Shown in pieces: positions 8,398 through 16,698 of a stretch of DNA of 64,000 bases (its first letter is position 1; every line of letters starts with the position of its first letter). The position numbers were made by a program, and so were the translations under genes. Source of the DNA: DASSUW01 sp963844405 (lineage in GTDB: Bacteria; Actinomycetota; Thermoleophilia; Solirubrobacterales; Solirubrobacteraceae); NCBI GenBank assembly GCA_963844405.1, contig CAWJNZ010000007.1, positions 62,001-126,000 on the forward strand. Reading direction: 5' to 3'. Under the pieces are notes generated by a model. The model was given only the letters and a program-made list of their open reading frames with translations. It was not told the DNA's origin and did not search any database.

Positions 8398-9517
8398 TCC
8401 AGGTCGGGACGCGAGCGTCGCGCGTGGGATTGCCGGCCTCCTCCGTTGGACGACACGCGGGCGTGCCACCTCGCCGGATTCGTGGCATCCGATGCATAGG
8501 CACGACGTCGCCGCGCGAGACCTCTCGATCCGACGAGCTCGCTAAGCGACACTCCGCCTCTCGAGTCGCGGGCTGTCCTCGCAGGCGAACGCGATAGTCG
8601 TTGAAGCCGGCCGCCGCGAGGAGCGCCTCGCGTGTCACCTTGCCACCCAGTTCGGCGATGATGGCCTCCCGGACGGCGATGTGGTCACCGCGCGATGCGG
8701 CGGCCGGGCGCTGATCCGTCCCGCGGACTGCGGGATTGTGCCCGTGCAGTGCGTATCGGGCGAAACGCACCGCAGCGTCAATCGCCGCGAAGCTCTCGGT
8801 GGGCGCGCTCGGTGGCTCGCTTGTCGACCCGTCGACTTCAGACGCATCGATCGCGGACGTAGTACCGAACGACGCATGCAGGCCGGGGGCCGTACCGCTT
8901 TCGGGAGCCCAGACGGGCGCCTCGGGTCCTGACCAAAGGTTGCAGAGCTGCTTCGCCAACGCGAGCCCGCGTTCGTCGATGGCGGCCTCATCCCACACCT
9001 CGCGTTCAGTCACGCGCCGGTTCAGCAGGAGCAGGCTGTTCGTGGCCAGCGCTTGGCGCTTCTTGGCCCACTCCCCGTTCGACAGCGACGAGTTGAGCGC
9101 CCCGGACACGAGCGTGAGGTTGCCGAGGCGATCGATGCGGGCCGTTCGCTCGGCCTCTGCCTGGACCGGGTCCGCTTCGGCGGGGAGTGGCCAGTGGTCC
9201 CGCCAGGACTGCGGCAGCAGATGCTCGATCGAGAGTTTCGGCGGTAGCGACATGATGTCCTCGACCTTGTTCGAGCGCCGAAGGTCGAGTTCGATCGCGC
9301 CCAGAAGGGCGACGAGCCGCCGCTGTGCCACCCAGCCGTAGATCGGACGTTCCGTAAGCCGGGCGATCACGGCGTCATCCGTCGGCCACAGGAACGCCGG
9401 TGCGGCGGACGCACGGAGCTCGCCGATGATCACTGTGTCCGCGCGCGCCAGGTCCTTCCTGGCTTCTGCGATTAGGCGGGCCATCAGCTGGCTGTAGTTC
9501 TTCGCGGTATAGCCCAT
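8288..9517 (-). pseudogene. GmrSD-type (DUF262/DUF1524) restriction enzyme, 5'-truncated
   Basis: Only the C-terminal DUF1524 nuclease half survives. It shows the HNH-like motif SIEHLLPQSW followed by RIDRLGNLTLVSGALNSSLSN and a W.KK motif, which are typical of GmrSD/DUF1524 proteins. The upstream DUF262 (ParB-like NTPase) half is missing: the frame reaches its first Met at 9517, exactly where an IS110 transposase fragment begins on the other strand. GmrSD enzymes are type IV restriction systems that cut DNA with modified cytosines. The last 60-odd residues look unlike the family and may be read-through after a lost stop. Functional restriction from this fragment is unlikely. Confidence 0.7.
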
Positions 9518-10350
9518 ATCGCAAGACCCAGATCGCCGAGCGCCAGCGCGAGGCCAACCGGCTGCACAAGGCGCTCGAGGACACCGGCATCAAACTCGAC
9601 TGCGTCGCGACCGACATCCTGGGCAAGTCCGGCCGTGCGATGCTCGACGCGCTGGTCGCCGGGGCTACGGACCCGGCGGTCCTGGCCGAGCTCGCGCAGG
9701 GCAAGCTGCGGCGCAAGATCCCGCAGCTGCGTGAGGCACTCGCCGGCCGCTTTGAGGCCCACCACCAGCTCGTGATCGGCGCGATCCTCGCCCACCTGGA
9801 CTTCCTGGACGAGCACATCAACAGCCTCTCGGCCGCGATCGAGGAGCAGCTCGGCCCTTTCGAGGCCGGCGTCCAGCTGGCCTGCACGATGACCGGCATC
9901 GCCCGCCGCACCGGCGAGGTCATGGTCGCTGAGATCGGCACCGACATGAGCGTCTTCCCCACCGCCAGGCACCTGGCCTCGTGGGCCGGGCGCTGCCCAG
10001 CCAACAACCAGTCGGCCGGCAAACACCGTCGCGGCGGCGGCCGCAAGGGCTCCAAGTGGCTCGGGATCGCGCTCGAAGAAGCCGCGCTGGCCGCGATCCG
10101 CGCCAAAGACGGCTACCTCGCCGCGCAATACCGGCGCCTAAAACCGCGCCTCGGCCACGGCCGCGCGCTCGGGGCCGTCAAACACTCGATGCTGATCGCC
10201 TACTGGCACATGTTCACCACCGGCGAGACCTACACCGACCTCGGCGGCGACTACTTCACCCGCCGCGACCCCGAACGCGCCACCAAGCGCCTCGTCGCCC
10301 AGCTCGAACGACTCGGACACTGCGTCACGCTCGAACCAGCCGCCGCCTGA
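9518..10350 (+). mobile_element. IS110-family transposase, 5'-truncated
   Basis: From about 9519 the plus frame reads RKTQIAERQREANRLHKAL, typical of the middle of IS110/IS116/IS902 transposases, and continues in one frame to a stop at 10350. The C-terminal Transposase_20 domain is present (MTGIARRTGEVMVAEIG, then GRCPANNQSAGKHRRGG). The N-terminal DEDD RuvC-like catalytic domain is absent, so the element is dead in cis. The breakpoint coincides with the truncated restriction gene, showing a deletion or recombination at this junction. IS110 elements normally lack terminal inverted repeats, and I saw none. Confidence 0.8.
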
Positions 10351-10360
10351 TCCCAACGCA

Positions 10361-10863
10361 ATTTCCCATCAGGACCCGCCGGCCAGAACCGCCGATCCCG
10401 AAGCGGTCGGCGTCAGAGCCAAGAGACCGTGCAGGATGTGCGGCATGGAGACCCAGGTCGGCATCGTCGGCGCGGGCCCGGCCGGCCTGCTGCTCGCGCA
10501 CCTACTGCACCTGAGGGGATCGAGTCGGTGGTGCTGGAGGACCGGGACGAGGCGTACGTGGTCCAGCGCGTCCGCGCCGGCGTGCTCGAGCAGGGGACGA
10601 TGGATACGCTGCGCGCGGCCGGCGTGGGCGAGCGGATGGACCGCCAGGGCGCGCTCCACGAGGGGATCGAGCTGCGCTACGACGGCCAGGCCACCGGATC
10701 GACTTCAGACAGCTGGTCGACCGGGCGATCATGGTCTACGGCCAGCAGGAGGTCGTCAAGGACCTGATCGCCGCCCGCCGCGCGACCGGCCAGCCGCCCT
10801 ACTTCGAGGTCGACGCCGTCGAGCCCGACCCCGAGAGGACCACGATCTGCTTCCGCCACGAGG
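10361..10863 (+). pseudogene. truncated duplicate of pobA with 1-base deletions
   Basis: From 10361 the DNA is almost identical to 17948 onward, including about 84 bases upstream of the pobA ATG (10445 here, 18032 in the intact copy). Relative to the intact gene, one C is missing near 10512 and one G near 10690, so the frame is lost twice. Identity is very high up to about 10790, then falls, and homology ends near 10863. The fragment still shows GIVGAGPAGLLLAHL, the FAD-binding start of 4-hydroxybenzoate hydroxylase. It runs directly into a haloacid dehalogenase tail. Confidence 0.85.
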
Positions 10864-11137
10864 GCGCGCTACTGCCTGCTCTCGGCCGAGCTCGCGGGCG
10901 TCTACAAGCCCGCCCCGGAGGCCTACCGGACGCGCGGCGCGGCTGCTCGGCCTCGAGCCGTCCGAGGTAATGCTCGTGGCCGCCCACCCGTGGGACCTCG
11001 CGGGCGCCCGCGAGGCCGGCCTGCGCACCGCCTTCATCGACCGCCCACTCGAGTACGGCCCCGGCTCCCCGCCGCGCGAGGACCCCGATGCCGACGTCTC
11101 CGCCGGCGACCTGCACGAACTGGCGACGAAGCTGTAG
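10864..11137 (+). pseudogene. haloacid dehalogenase type II, C-terminal fragment
   Basis: Immediately after the pobA remnant the sequence reads as the last third of a type II 2-haloacid dehalogenase: ELAGVYKPAPEAYR, then after a one-base shift LLGLEPSEVMLVAAHPWDLAGA, with the Lys and Asp positions typical of HAD motifs III and IV. The stop is at 11137. The N-terminal half, with the nucleophile Asp, is missing. The chimera with pobA marks a deletion or recombination joint. Confidence 0.75.
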
Positions 11138-11138
11138 C

Positions 11139-11444
11139 TCAGGCGTCGGCGCGCGAGTCGAGGAGCACCTCGTGCCATGTGCTCTCGCGCTCCTCGACCT
11201 GGAGCTCATTGAGACGCTGCCGCGTCTCGTTGAACGCCTCGTCCTCATGCCACGCCTCCCAGTCGGCGCGCGTGGCCCACGTCCCCACGATGAGCCGCTC
11301 GTTGAGGGCGGCGAGTGGGATCAGGAGTTGACCACCCAACCACCCCGGCCGTCCGCGAGCCGCGTCCAGGCGCTCGCGCATGATCGCGTCCCACTCCGGT
11401 TCGCTGCCCTCTTTGAGAGCGACGTGGGTGATGATCGTCATCAT
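11139..11444 (-). CDS. antibiotic biosynthesis monooxygenase (ABM) domain protein
   Basis: 101 residues from ATG 11444 (a second ATG follows directly). The sequence has the ABM ferredoxin-like pattern: MMTIITHVALKEGSEPEWDA, a central GWLGGQLL strand and the TWATRADWEAWHEDEAF motif, ending with ESTWHEVL. Small ABM proteins are heme-degrading or quinol-oxidising enzymes or simple stress proteins; the substrate is not evident. It ends one base after the dehalogenase fragment, so the two genes converge. Confidence 0.75.
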   Translation of the reverse strand: MMTIITHVALKEGSEPEWDAIMRERLDAARGRPGWLGGQLLIPLAALNERLIVGTWATRADWEAWHEDEAFNETRQRLNELQVEERESTWHEVLLDSRADA

Positions 11445-11495
11445 GGCCCGGTCGCGGCAGACGGTACTTGGTTCACGGGTCGTAGCGTTCGCAAC

Positions 11496-11969
11496 GTGGA
11501 GCGCGTGATCCGTGTGATGGACGCCAAGCCCGACCGGCCCGGCTTCTTCCTCGACCTCCGCAAGGTGCTTCCTGCGTTCTCGCCAGAGGGCCACGCATGG
11601 CGGTGGGCGATCCGGCAAGAGCCCGAGCTGTCCGCGCTCCCACGCTGGGACCTCAACCTGCCGTTCATCATCGAAGAGATCGAGCGGTCGACTCGCGGCT
11701 CTACGCTCAGCTTCGAGGAGCTCGAGCGGTTCGCGACGAGAATCAACCAGGTGATCTGGGGAGAGTTCGTGGCGGCTGAGTACGGGGGCGACCTGCCGAC
11801 ACGCGCCGCGTCCGCTGCCGAGGTTGGTCGGCGCGCCCACGCAGGAGCATTCGCGTTCGACAGCTCGTACTGGTTTCTCGGAGGACCGAGTGCGCTGATC
11901 GACAGGGCCCTCGACCGGTTCGCGGACACCGAAGAGGTGGATCCTGGCGACTGGCCACAGCTCGACTAG
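11496..11969 (+). CDS. hypothetical protein
   Basis: About 157 residues from GTG 11496; ATG 11517 is an alternative and neither has a clear ribosome-binding site. The protein is acidic and Trp-rich (HAWRWAIRQEPELSALPRWDL) and predicted mostly helical, with FEELERFATRINQVIWGEF in the middle. It has no membrane segment and I recognise no family. The regular codon pattern suggests a real gene. Confidence 0.5.
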   Translation: MERVIRVMDAKPDRPGFFLDLRKVLPAFSPEGHAWRWAIRQEPELSALPRWDLNLPFIIEEIERSTRGSTLSFEELERFATRINQVIWGEFVAAEYGGDLPTRAASAAEVGRRAHAGAFAFDSSYWFLGGPSALIDRALDRFADTEEVDPGDWPQLD

Positions 11970-12059
11970 CGGCAACGACCGGGCACAGCGTCGGTCAGCG
12001 GGTAATACTGCGAAACGAACCGGCGACTCGCGCGGGTCGGCGAACGAGAGGGAGGGACG

Positions 12060-12386
12060 ATGCCGCTCTATCTGACGAGGTTCAGCTACACGCCGGAGAC
12101 GTGGGCCAGGCTGATCGGCAACCCGGAGGACCGCCGGAAGGCCGCCGAGGAGTACATCGAGTCGGTCGGCGGGAAGCTCCACGGGTTCTGGTACGCCTTC
12201 GGCGAACACGACGCCTACAACCTCTGGGAGGCCCCCGACAACGCGTCCATGGCCGCGGTCGCGCTGGCGATCACCGCCGGCGGAGCGCTCAGCTCGCTCG
12301 AGACGACCGTCCTCATGACCGTCGACGAGACGATCGACGCTCTGCAGAAGGCCCAGGAAATCGGGTACCGAGCGCCCGGCGCGTAG
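12060..12386 (+). CDS. GYD domain-containing protein
   Basis: 108 residues from ATG 12060, preceded by an excellent ribosome-binding site (GAGGGAGGG). It opens MPLYLTRFSYTPETWARL and contains KLHGFWYAFGEHDAYNLWEAPD and ITAGGALSSLETTVLMT, the hallmark segments of GYD-domain proteins, a dimeric ferredoxin-like family of unknown enzymatic role. Length equals the family norm. It stands alone, with gaps on both sides. Confidence 0.85.
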   Translation: MPLYLTRFSYTPETWARLIGNPEDRRKAAEEYIESVGGKLHGFWYAFGEHDAYNLWEAPDNASMAAVALAITAGGALSSLETTVLMTVDETIDALQKAQEIGYRAPGA

Positions 12387-12579
12387 CGCTCGCGCGCGTC
12401 GGTCGGCGCAGGACCCGTTCGTCGCCGGCAAGAGCCTGCCCGCCGTGGTATGCGGGTCGGTGCTGATTACCGCCCTCGGGGCAGGGGCGGTCTGCTCCCC
12501 GGGGGACGCTGGGTAGCCCCTGGCGGTGCGGATGCTGGCCCCGCTGTAGCGACAGAGCGATCGTGGCACCGTTCGTCCC

Positions 12580-12732
12580 ATGCCCGATCACGTCATGAAT
12601 TACGTCGAGAGCGACGCCCCGGCCGAGCTCACGCTCATCGAATGGCGTCGGGTCCGCGCCGCCGCCTCACCGCGCCATCGCCGCCGGCTCCGCAGCCTGC
12701 TGCCGGCGCGCCCGCGGCCCGCGTTCGCTTAG
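12580..12732 (+). CDS. small basic hypothetical protein
   Basis: A 50-codon frame from ATG 12580 (or ATG 12595): MNYVESDAPAELTLIEWRR followed by an Arg-rich tail. The pattern of a short acidic head with ESD and EWRR, then a basic tail, recalls small proteins common in actinobacterial genomes. There is only a weak upstream purine stretch. It lies 58 bases before the membrane-protein gene at 12791 and could be co-transcribed with it. Confidence 0.45.
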   Translation: MPDHVMNYVESDAPAELTLIEWRRVRAAASPRHRRRLRSLLPARPRPAFA

Positions 12733-12790
12733 CGCAACAGCCGCGTCTCCCGTCGGGGGGTGCGCCAACCCCCTCGAACCCGGAGAACCC

Positions 12791-13555
12791 ATGCAAGACA
12801 CCACGCCGTATACCCCTGCCCCCCGACGAAGCGCCGGACGGATCGCGTCGATCGTCGCCGCCAGTCTCGCCGCCGTCGTGGCCCTAGGCTTCATCGCCGC
12901 GGGCGCGCTGCTGCTCTGGGGTGACTCCAAGACCGACGATGAGGGCTACCTCGCGACCAGCAAGGAGCGCTACGCGGCCAGCACCTACGCGCTGGCCAGC
13001 GACAACCTCGACATCGACCTCGACGGAGCGGGATGGATCGTCGACCGCGACGACGTCGGCAAGGTCCGGCTCGCGGTCGAGTCGAGCGCCGGCAAGCCCG
13101 TCTTCGTCGGGATCGCGCGTACCAGCGACGTCTCTGACTACCTGCGCGGCACCGCGTACACCTCCGTGACCGACGTCGACTACTCCCCGTTCCACGCCTC
13201 CTACCGCGACCGTGACTCCGCCGGCGACCGCCGACCCGCTCGGCCGGCCGACCAGAACTTCTGGGCAGCCTCGGCCCACGGCTCGGGAACGCAGACCGTC
13301 AATTGGGACGTTGAGGATGGCGACTGGTCGATCGTCGTCATGAATGCCGACGGCTCCCGCGGCGTGGACACCGACATCAGCGCCGCAGCCCAGGTCCCGT
13401 TCCTCGGCACCTTCGGCTGGCTCTCGCTCGGCGGCGCGCTGGCGCTGCTCATCACCGCCGCCACGCTCATGTACCTGGGCCTCCGCACACCCCGCCCGCC
13501 CAAGGCCCAGAACGTGACACTCCAGCCGGCCCACGGCGCGTCCCCCTCGGCGTAG
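12791..13555 (+). CDS. two-helix membrane protein with extracytoplasmic domain
   Basis: 254 residues from ATG 12791, with GGAG eight bases upstream. One membrane helix lies near residues 17-42 (IASIVAASLAAVVALGFIAA) and another near 210-232 (GWLSLGGALALLITAATLM). The part between them would face outside and contains SSAGKPVFVGIARTSDVSDYL and NWDVEDGDWSIVVMNADGS, motifs of a widespread actinobacterial family of unannotated membrane proteins. No enzymatic motif is visible. A role in envelope sensing is possible but unproven. Confidence 0.65.
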   Translation: MQDTTPYTPAPRRSAGRIASIVAASLAAVVALGFIAAGALLLWGDSKTDDEGYLATSKERYAASTYALASDNLDIDLDGAGWIVDRDDVGKVRLAVESSAGKPVFVGIARTSDVSDYLRGTAYTSVTDVDYSPFHASYRDRDSAGDRRPARPADQNFWAASAHGSGTQTVNWDVEDGDWSIVVMNADGSRGVDTDISAAAQVPFLGTFGWLSLGGALALLITAATLMYLGLRTPRPPKAQNVTLQPAHGASPSA

Positions 13556-13715
13556 GAACGCCCGGCAGACGTCCAGGCCGCGCCGGCCTCGAGCCAGCGC
13601 GGCCAGGACGTGATCGGGTACACCCCGGCCGCGGCACCCTCGACAAGCACGGCCGCGTGATGTGATCCGGCTCGCCGGGGAAACGTGCGGCGATGCTTGG
13701 GCAGGGTGAGGTGTT

Positions 13716-14373
13716 CTAGGCGATGGCCGCGCGGCGCCGGCCGCGTCCGCGCTGGCCGGGGGAGAGCCCGAAGAGCAGTTCGAGGTAGTGGCGCACATGG
13801 GCGAGCTGGGCGGGCAGGTGCGCGGGTTCGTCCATCGCGCGGGTGAGGATGAAGCCGCCCTCGAAGACGGTGAAGACGTGGTCGGCGAGGGAGGGCAGGT
13901 CGACGGCGGTGGCGGGCGGATGCACGCGGGCCGCGGCTTCGAGTTTCTCGAGCAGCCGCTCTCGCCAGTGACGGATGGAGCCGGCGATCACGTCGCCGGA
14001 GCGCGTCCCCGGCGAGCTGACTCTCGTAGATGAAGGAAACAAACAGGCAGCCCGGCTGGGCGGGGGCGAGCTCGGCGGCGACCTGCTCGAAACGCCGGAT
14101 GAACGCGACGAGCTGCTCGGCCGGGTCGTCGGTCTCGGCCTCGGCCGCGGCCATGAATTCGTCGAGCAGGCGCTCGTCGGCCGCGGCGTACCGTTCGAGC
14201 AGGGCAAGCCCGAGCTCGTTCTTCGAACGAAAGTGGTGGAAGAAGCCCCCCTTGCTGGCCGACGCCTCGGCGATCACGGCGTCGACGCTCGTGGCGGCGA
14301 AACCACGCTCCAGCACGAGTCGCTGGGCGGCATCGAGGATCCGTTCGCGGTTTGCGGTTCCGTCACGAGCCAT
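13716..14373 (-). CDS. TetR-family transcriptional regulator, one frameshift
   Basis: ATG at 14373 opens with ANRERILDAAQRLVLERGFAAT and SKGGFFHHFRSKNEL, a textbook TetR helix-turn-helix. The C-terminal half (HWRERLLEKLEAAARVHPP to HVRHYLELLFGL) is in another frame; one missing base near 14000 joins them, giving about 219 residues in all. The ligand domain resembles the TetR_C_6/AcrR-like type. The gene is divergent from the SemiSWEET-like transporter and methyltransferase, and a perfect palindrome between them is the likely operator, so it probably represses itself and the transporter. If the shift is genuine the repressor would lack its ligand domain. Confidence 0.8.
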
Positions 14374-14418
14374 GGAGGAGCAGGCTATCAGGCTTGCGGA
14401 CCGACTGGTCCGTCTGAT

Positions 14419-14444
14419 ACAAACAGACCGACCAGTCTGTTTGT
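14419..14444. promoter_or_regulatory. TetR-type operator palindrome
   Basis: Two perfect 10-base arms, ACAAACAGAC and GTCTGTTTGT, are separated by 6 bases. The element lies 46 bases from the TetR start and 46 bases from the transporter start, so one bound dimer (or pair) could block both divergent promoters. AT-rich arms in GC-rich DNA and the AGACCGACCAGTCT core are typical of TetR/AcrR operators. Confidence 0.8.
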
Positions 14445-14489
14445 TCCGTCCTCTCCCCTTGAAATTGCCCAACGCGCGAGCTCACCCCT

Positions 14490-14852
14490 ATGCCCATCCC
14501 TCCAGACATGCTTGGCACAATCGCCACGCTCTACGGCGTCGGCGCTGCCGGCGCAGCCCTGCTGCAGGCGCGTCAGGTCGTCCGGCGCAGAAGCTCGTGC
14601 GAGGTCTCGGCTCGGTTCTTTGCGACCTATGCCGGCGGCTACGCCGTGTGGCTGCTCTACGGACTCAGCATCGACAGCATGCCCCTGATCCTGGTCGATG
14701 CGGCCGGGCTGGCGTGCGGACTCGTGACCCTCGCCATCACGCTGCGGATGCGCGGCTCGCTGCTGCGTCCCAGCACATGGGGGTCGTGTCCGGAGAATCC
14801 GCCGAACACGATCGACGGCCGGCTACGCAATCGAGCTGCTCGGCCAGCGTGA
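14490..14852 (+). CDS. SemiSWEET-like small transporter
   Basis: 120 residues with three predicted membrane helices, the half-transporter size of bacterial SemiSWEETs. The first loop reads LLQARQVVRRRSSCEVS, matching the PQ-loop-like segment of the family, followed by VWLLYGLSIDSMPLILVDAAGL, the typical WLLYG and Asn/Asp-containing third helix. SemiSWEETs dimerise to move small sugars or related solutes across the membrane. A polar C-terminal tail of about 30 residues is longer than usual and may be read-through. The divergent TetR gene and shared operator suggest ligand-controlled expression. Confidence 0.7.
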   Translation: MPIPPDMLGTIATLYGVGAAGAALLQARQVVRRRSSCEVSARFFATYAGGYAVWLLYGLSIDSMPLILVDAAGLACGLVTLAITLRMRGSLLRPSTWGSCPENPPNTIDGRLRNRAARPA

Positions 14853-14992
14853 CGGAACGTGGGCAGCAACGCGACCTCCGCCCGAGGACTTGCTCCACGA
14901 CCAACAACGTCCCGGCGCGCTTCCCAACGGACGGCGCGCGCCGTTCACGCCGGATCGGCGCGGCCGGTCCAGAACCGAAGGAGACACCAACC

Positions 14993-15694
14993 ATGACCAC
15001 CGTCACGAGCGACTCGTTCGCTGACCCCGCTAGCCCCGCGACCGCGCCCCAGACGCACGGACCGCTACAGAGCGCCTGGGGCCGATGCTTCGCCGCCATC
15101 TACGAGCCGCTGATGCAGGCGACCGAGAACGGCGGCAACGCCGAGCGGCGCGCCGCCGTCCTCGCGCGCGCACGCGGCACAGTCGTCGAGCTCGGCGCCG
15201 GGACCGGCCTAAACCTCCCGCACTACCCGACCGACGTCGAGCTCGTCCTCACCGAGCCCGAGCAGCCGATGGCCCGGCGCCTGCTCGAGCGCCTCCAGCA
15301 GTCCGGACGACAGGCCCGCGTGCTGCAGGCGCCGGCCGAGCGGATTCCGCTACCCGACGGCTGCGCCGACACCGTCGTCTCCACGCTGGTGCTGTGCACC
15401 GTGCACGACCTCGACGCGACGCTCAGCGAGATCCGGCGGCTGCTGCGGCCCGACGGACGGCTGCTGTTCATCGAACACGTCGGCGCCGAGCCCGGCACCC
15501 GTCTGCGCCGCTGGCAGGACCGCCTCGAGCGCCCATGGCACCGGCTCGCCCACGGCTGCCACACCAACCGAGACACCGAGCAGGCGCTCCGCCACGCGGG
15601 ATTCGCCCTCGAGAAGATCCATCACGGCCAGATGGAAGCCGAGCTGCTGCTTCGCCCTCTCACCTGGGGCACGGCCAAGGTGGTAGCCGCCTAA
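14993..15694 (+). CDS. class I SAM-dependent methyltransferase
   Basis: 233 residues from ATG 14993, with AAGGAG nine bases upstream. Motif I is VVELGAGTGLNLPHYP; the motif IV/post region TVVSTLVLCTVHDLDATLSEI and LLRPDGRLLFIEHVGAEPG follow. This is the Methyltransf_11 pattern of small-molecule methyltransferases such as phosphatidylethanolamine N-methyltransferase-like or UbiE-like enzymes. The C-terminus (HTNRDTEQALRHAGF) fits the family. It follows the SemiSWEET-like gene on the same strand, so co-regulation by the TetR protein is possible. The substrate is unknown. Confidence 0.8.
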   Translation: MTTVTSDSFADPASPATAPQTHGPLQSAWGRCFAAIYEPLMQATENGGNAERRAAVLARARGTVVELGAGTGLNLPHYPTDVELVLTEPEQPMARRLLERLQQSGRQARVLQAPAERIPLPDGCADTVVSTLVLCTVHDLDATLSEIRRLLRPDGRLLFIEHVGAEPGTRLRRWQDRLERPWHRLAHGCHTNRDTEQALRHAGFALEKIHHGQMEAELLLRPLTWGTAKVVAA

Positions 15695-15948
15695 GCGCAC
15701 GACCGCCGCGATCGCCGGGCCGGTTCAGTGGCGCAGCTCCAAGCGGCCCGAGCCGTCAACCGCTTCACCGACGAGCAGATCGCCGAGCTCCTACACCACG
15801 AAACGCGACTTGACTCGCGTGCGCGGCAGCGCGCTTTCGATTCGGCGGGTGGCACTTGGAGCCCGCCGGTCTGCGTTCACGACCGCGTCACGAGGCGGTC
15901 ACCGTCTCTTGACACGCCGGTGCGCGTGATGCTGCGGGATGGGCGGAG

Positions 15949-16698
15949 ATGATGGAGACTCCGCTCATCGCGCACCGCTGCGGGCGCGCCTACGGCCCGG
16001 ACTCCTCCCGGCAGGCGCTGCGGGCGGCGCTCGCAGGCGGCCCGCTCCGCGGCGTCGAGACCGACGTCTGCCTCACGCGCGACGGCGCGCTCGCCTGTCT
16101 GCACGACGCCTACCTGCCGCTCGGGACCACGCTCACCGGATGGGCACACGAACGGCGCGCCGCCGACGTGCTGGCTGGGCGGCTGCTCGATCGCGAGGGG
16201 CGAGCGACCGCCGAGCGACCGCTGCTCGTCGATGAGCTGCTCGACCTCGTCCCGCCCGCGCTCACGGTGCAGGTCGACGTCAAGGCGCACGCCGACGCGG
16301 CGCTGGCGCGGGGCACGGTCGACGCTCTCGCCGCCGTCCTGGCGCGGCGTCGTGACGCACGCCGGGTTGAGGTCCTGAGCTTCCACGTCGCCGCTGTCGA
16401 GCAGGCGGTCGCCCGTGGGTTGGCCGGCCGGCTCATGATCTGGGCGGACTACGCGCCCGCCGCGCTCGCGCGGTGGGCCGCCAACGTCGCCCTGTGCGGC
16501 GTGTGCGTCGAACATTTTCTTCTCGGCCAGCCGCTCGTTGCGGCGCTACGCGACGCCGGCCTGAGCGTCACCACAGGCACGGTCAACCACGCGGCGGTCG
16601 CCGAGCGCGCGCTCGCATACGCGCCCGACGCGGTGACGACCGACCGCCCGCACCAGCTGGCGGCAGAGCTGGCCGAGCGGCGGCTCCTCGCGGCTTGA
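15949..16698 (+). CDS. glycerophosphodiester phosphodiesterase family protein
   Basis: 249 residues from ATG 15949 (adjacent ATG at 15952). It begins PLIAHRCGRAYGPDSS, then VETDVCLTRDGALACLHD, carrying the catalytic His pair and the metal-binding Glu/Asp of the GDPD TIM barrel. QVDVKAH supplies the next metal ligand, and VTTGTVNHAA/DAVTTDRPHQL closes the barrel. These enzymes hydrolyse glycerophosphodiesters to glycerol-3-phosphate plus alcohol. There is no signal peptide, so it should be cytoplasmic. Its stop abuts the stop of the convergent methyltransferase gene. Confidence 0.85.
   Translation: MMETPLIAHRCGRAYGPDSSRQALRAALAGGPLRGVETDVCLTRDGALACLHDAYLPLGTTLTGWAHERRAADVLAGRLLDREGRATAERPLLVDELLDLVPPALTVQVDVKAHADAALARGTVDALAAVLARRRDARRVEVLSFHVAAVEQAVARGLAGRLMIWADYAPAALARWAANVALCGVCVEHFLLGQPLVAALRDAGLSVTTGTVNHAAVAERALAYAPDAVTTDRPHQLAAELAERRLLAA

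Noticed and set aside
15728..15952. 74-codon frame between the methyltransferase and the GDPD gene
   Set aside because: The start is in a weak context and the second half becomes Arg/Ser-rich with no motif. It might be a remnant but is not supported as a gene.
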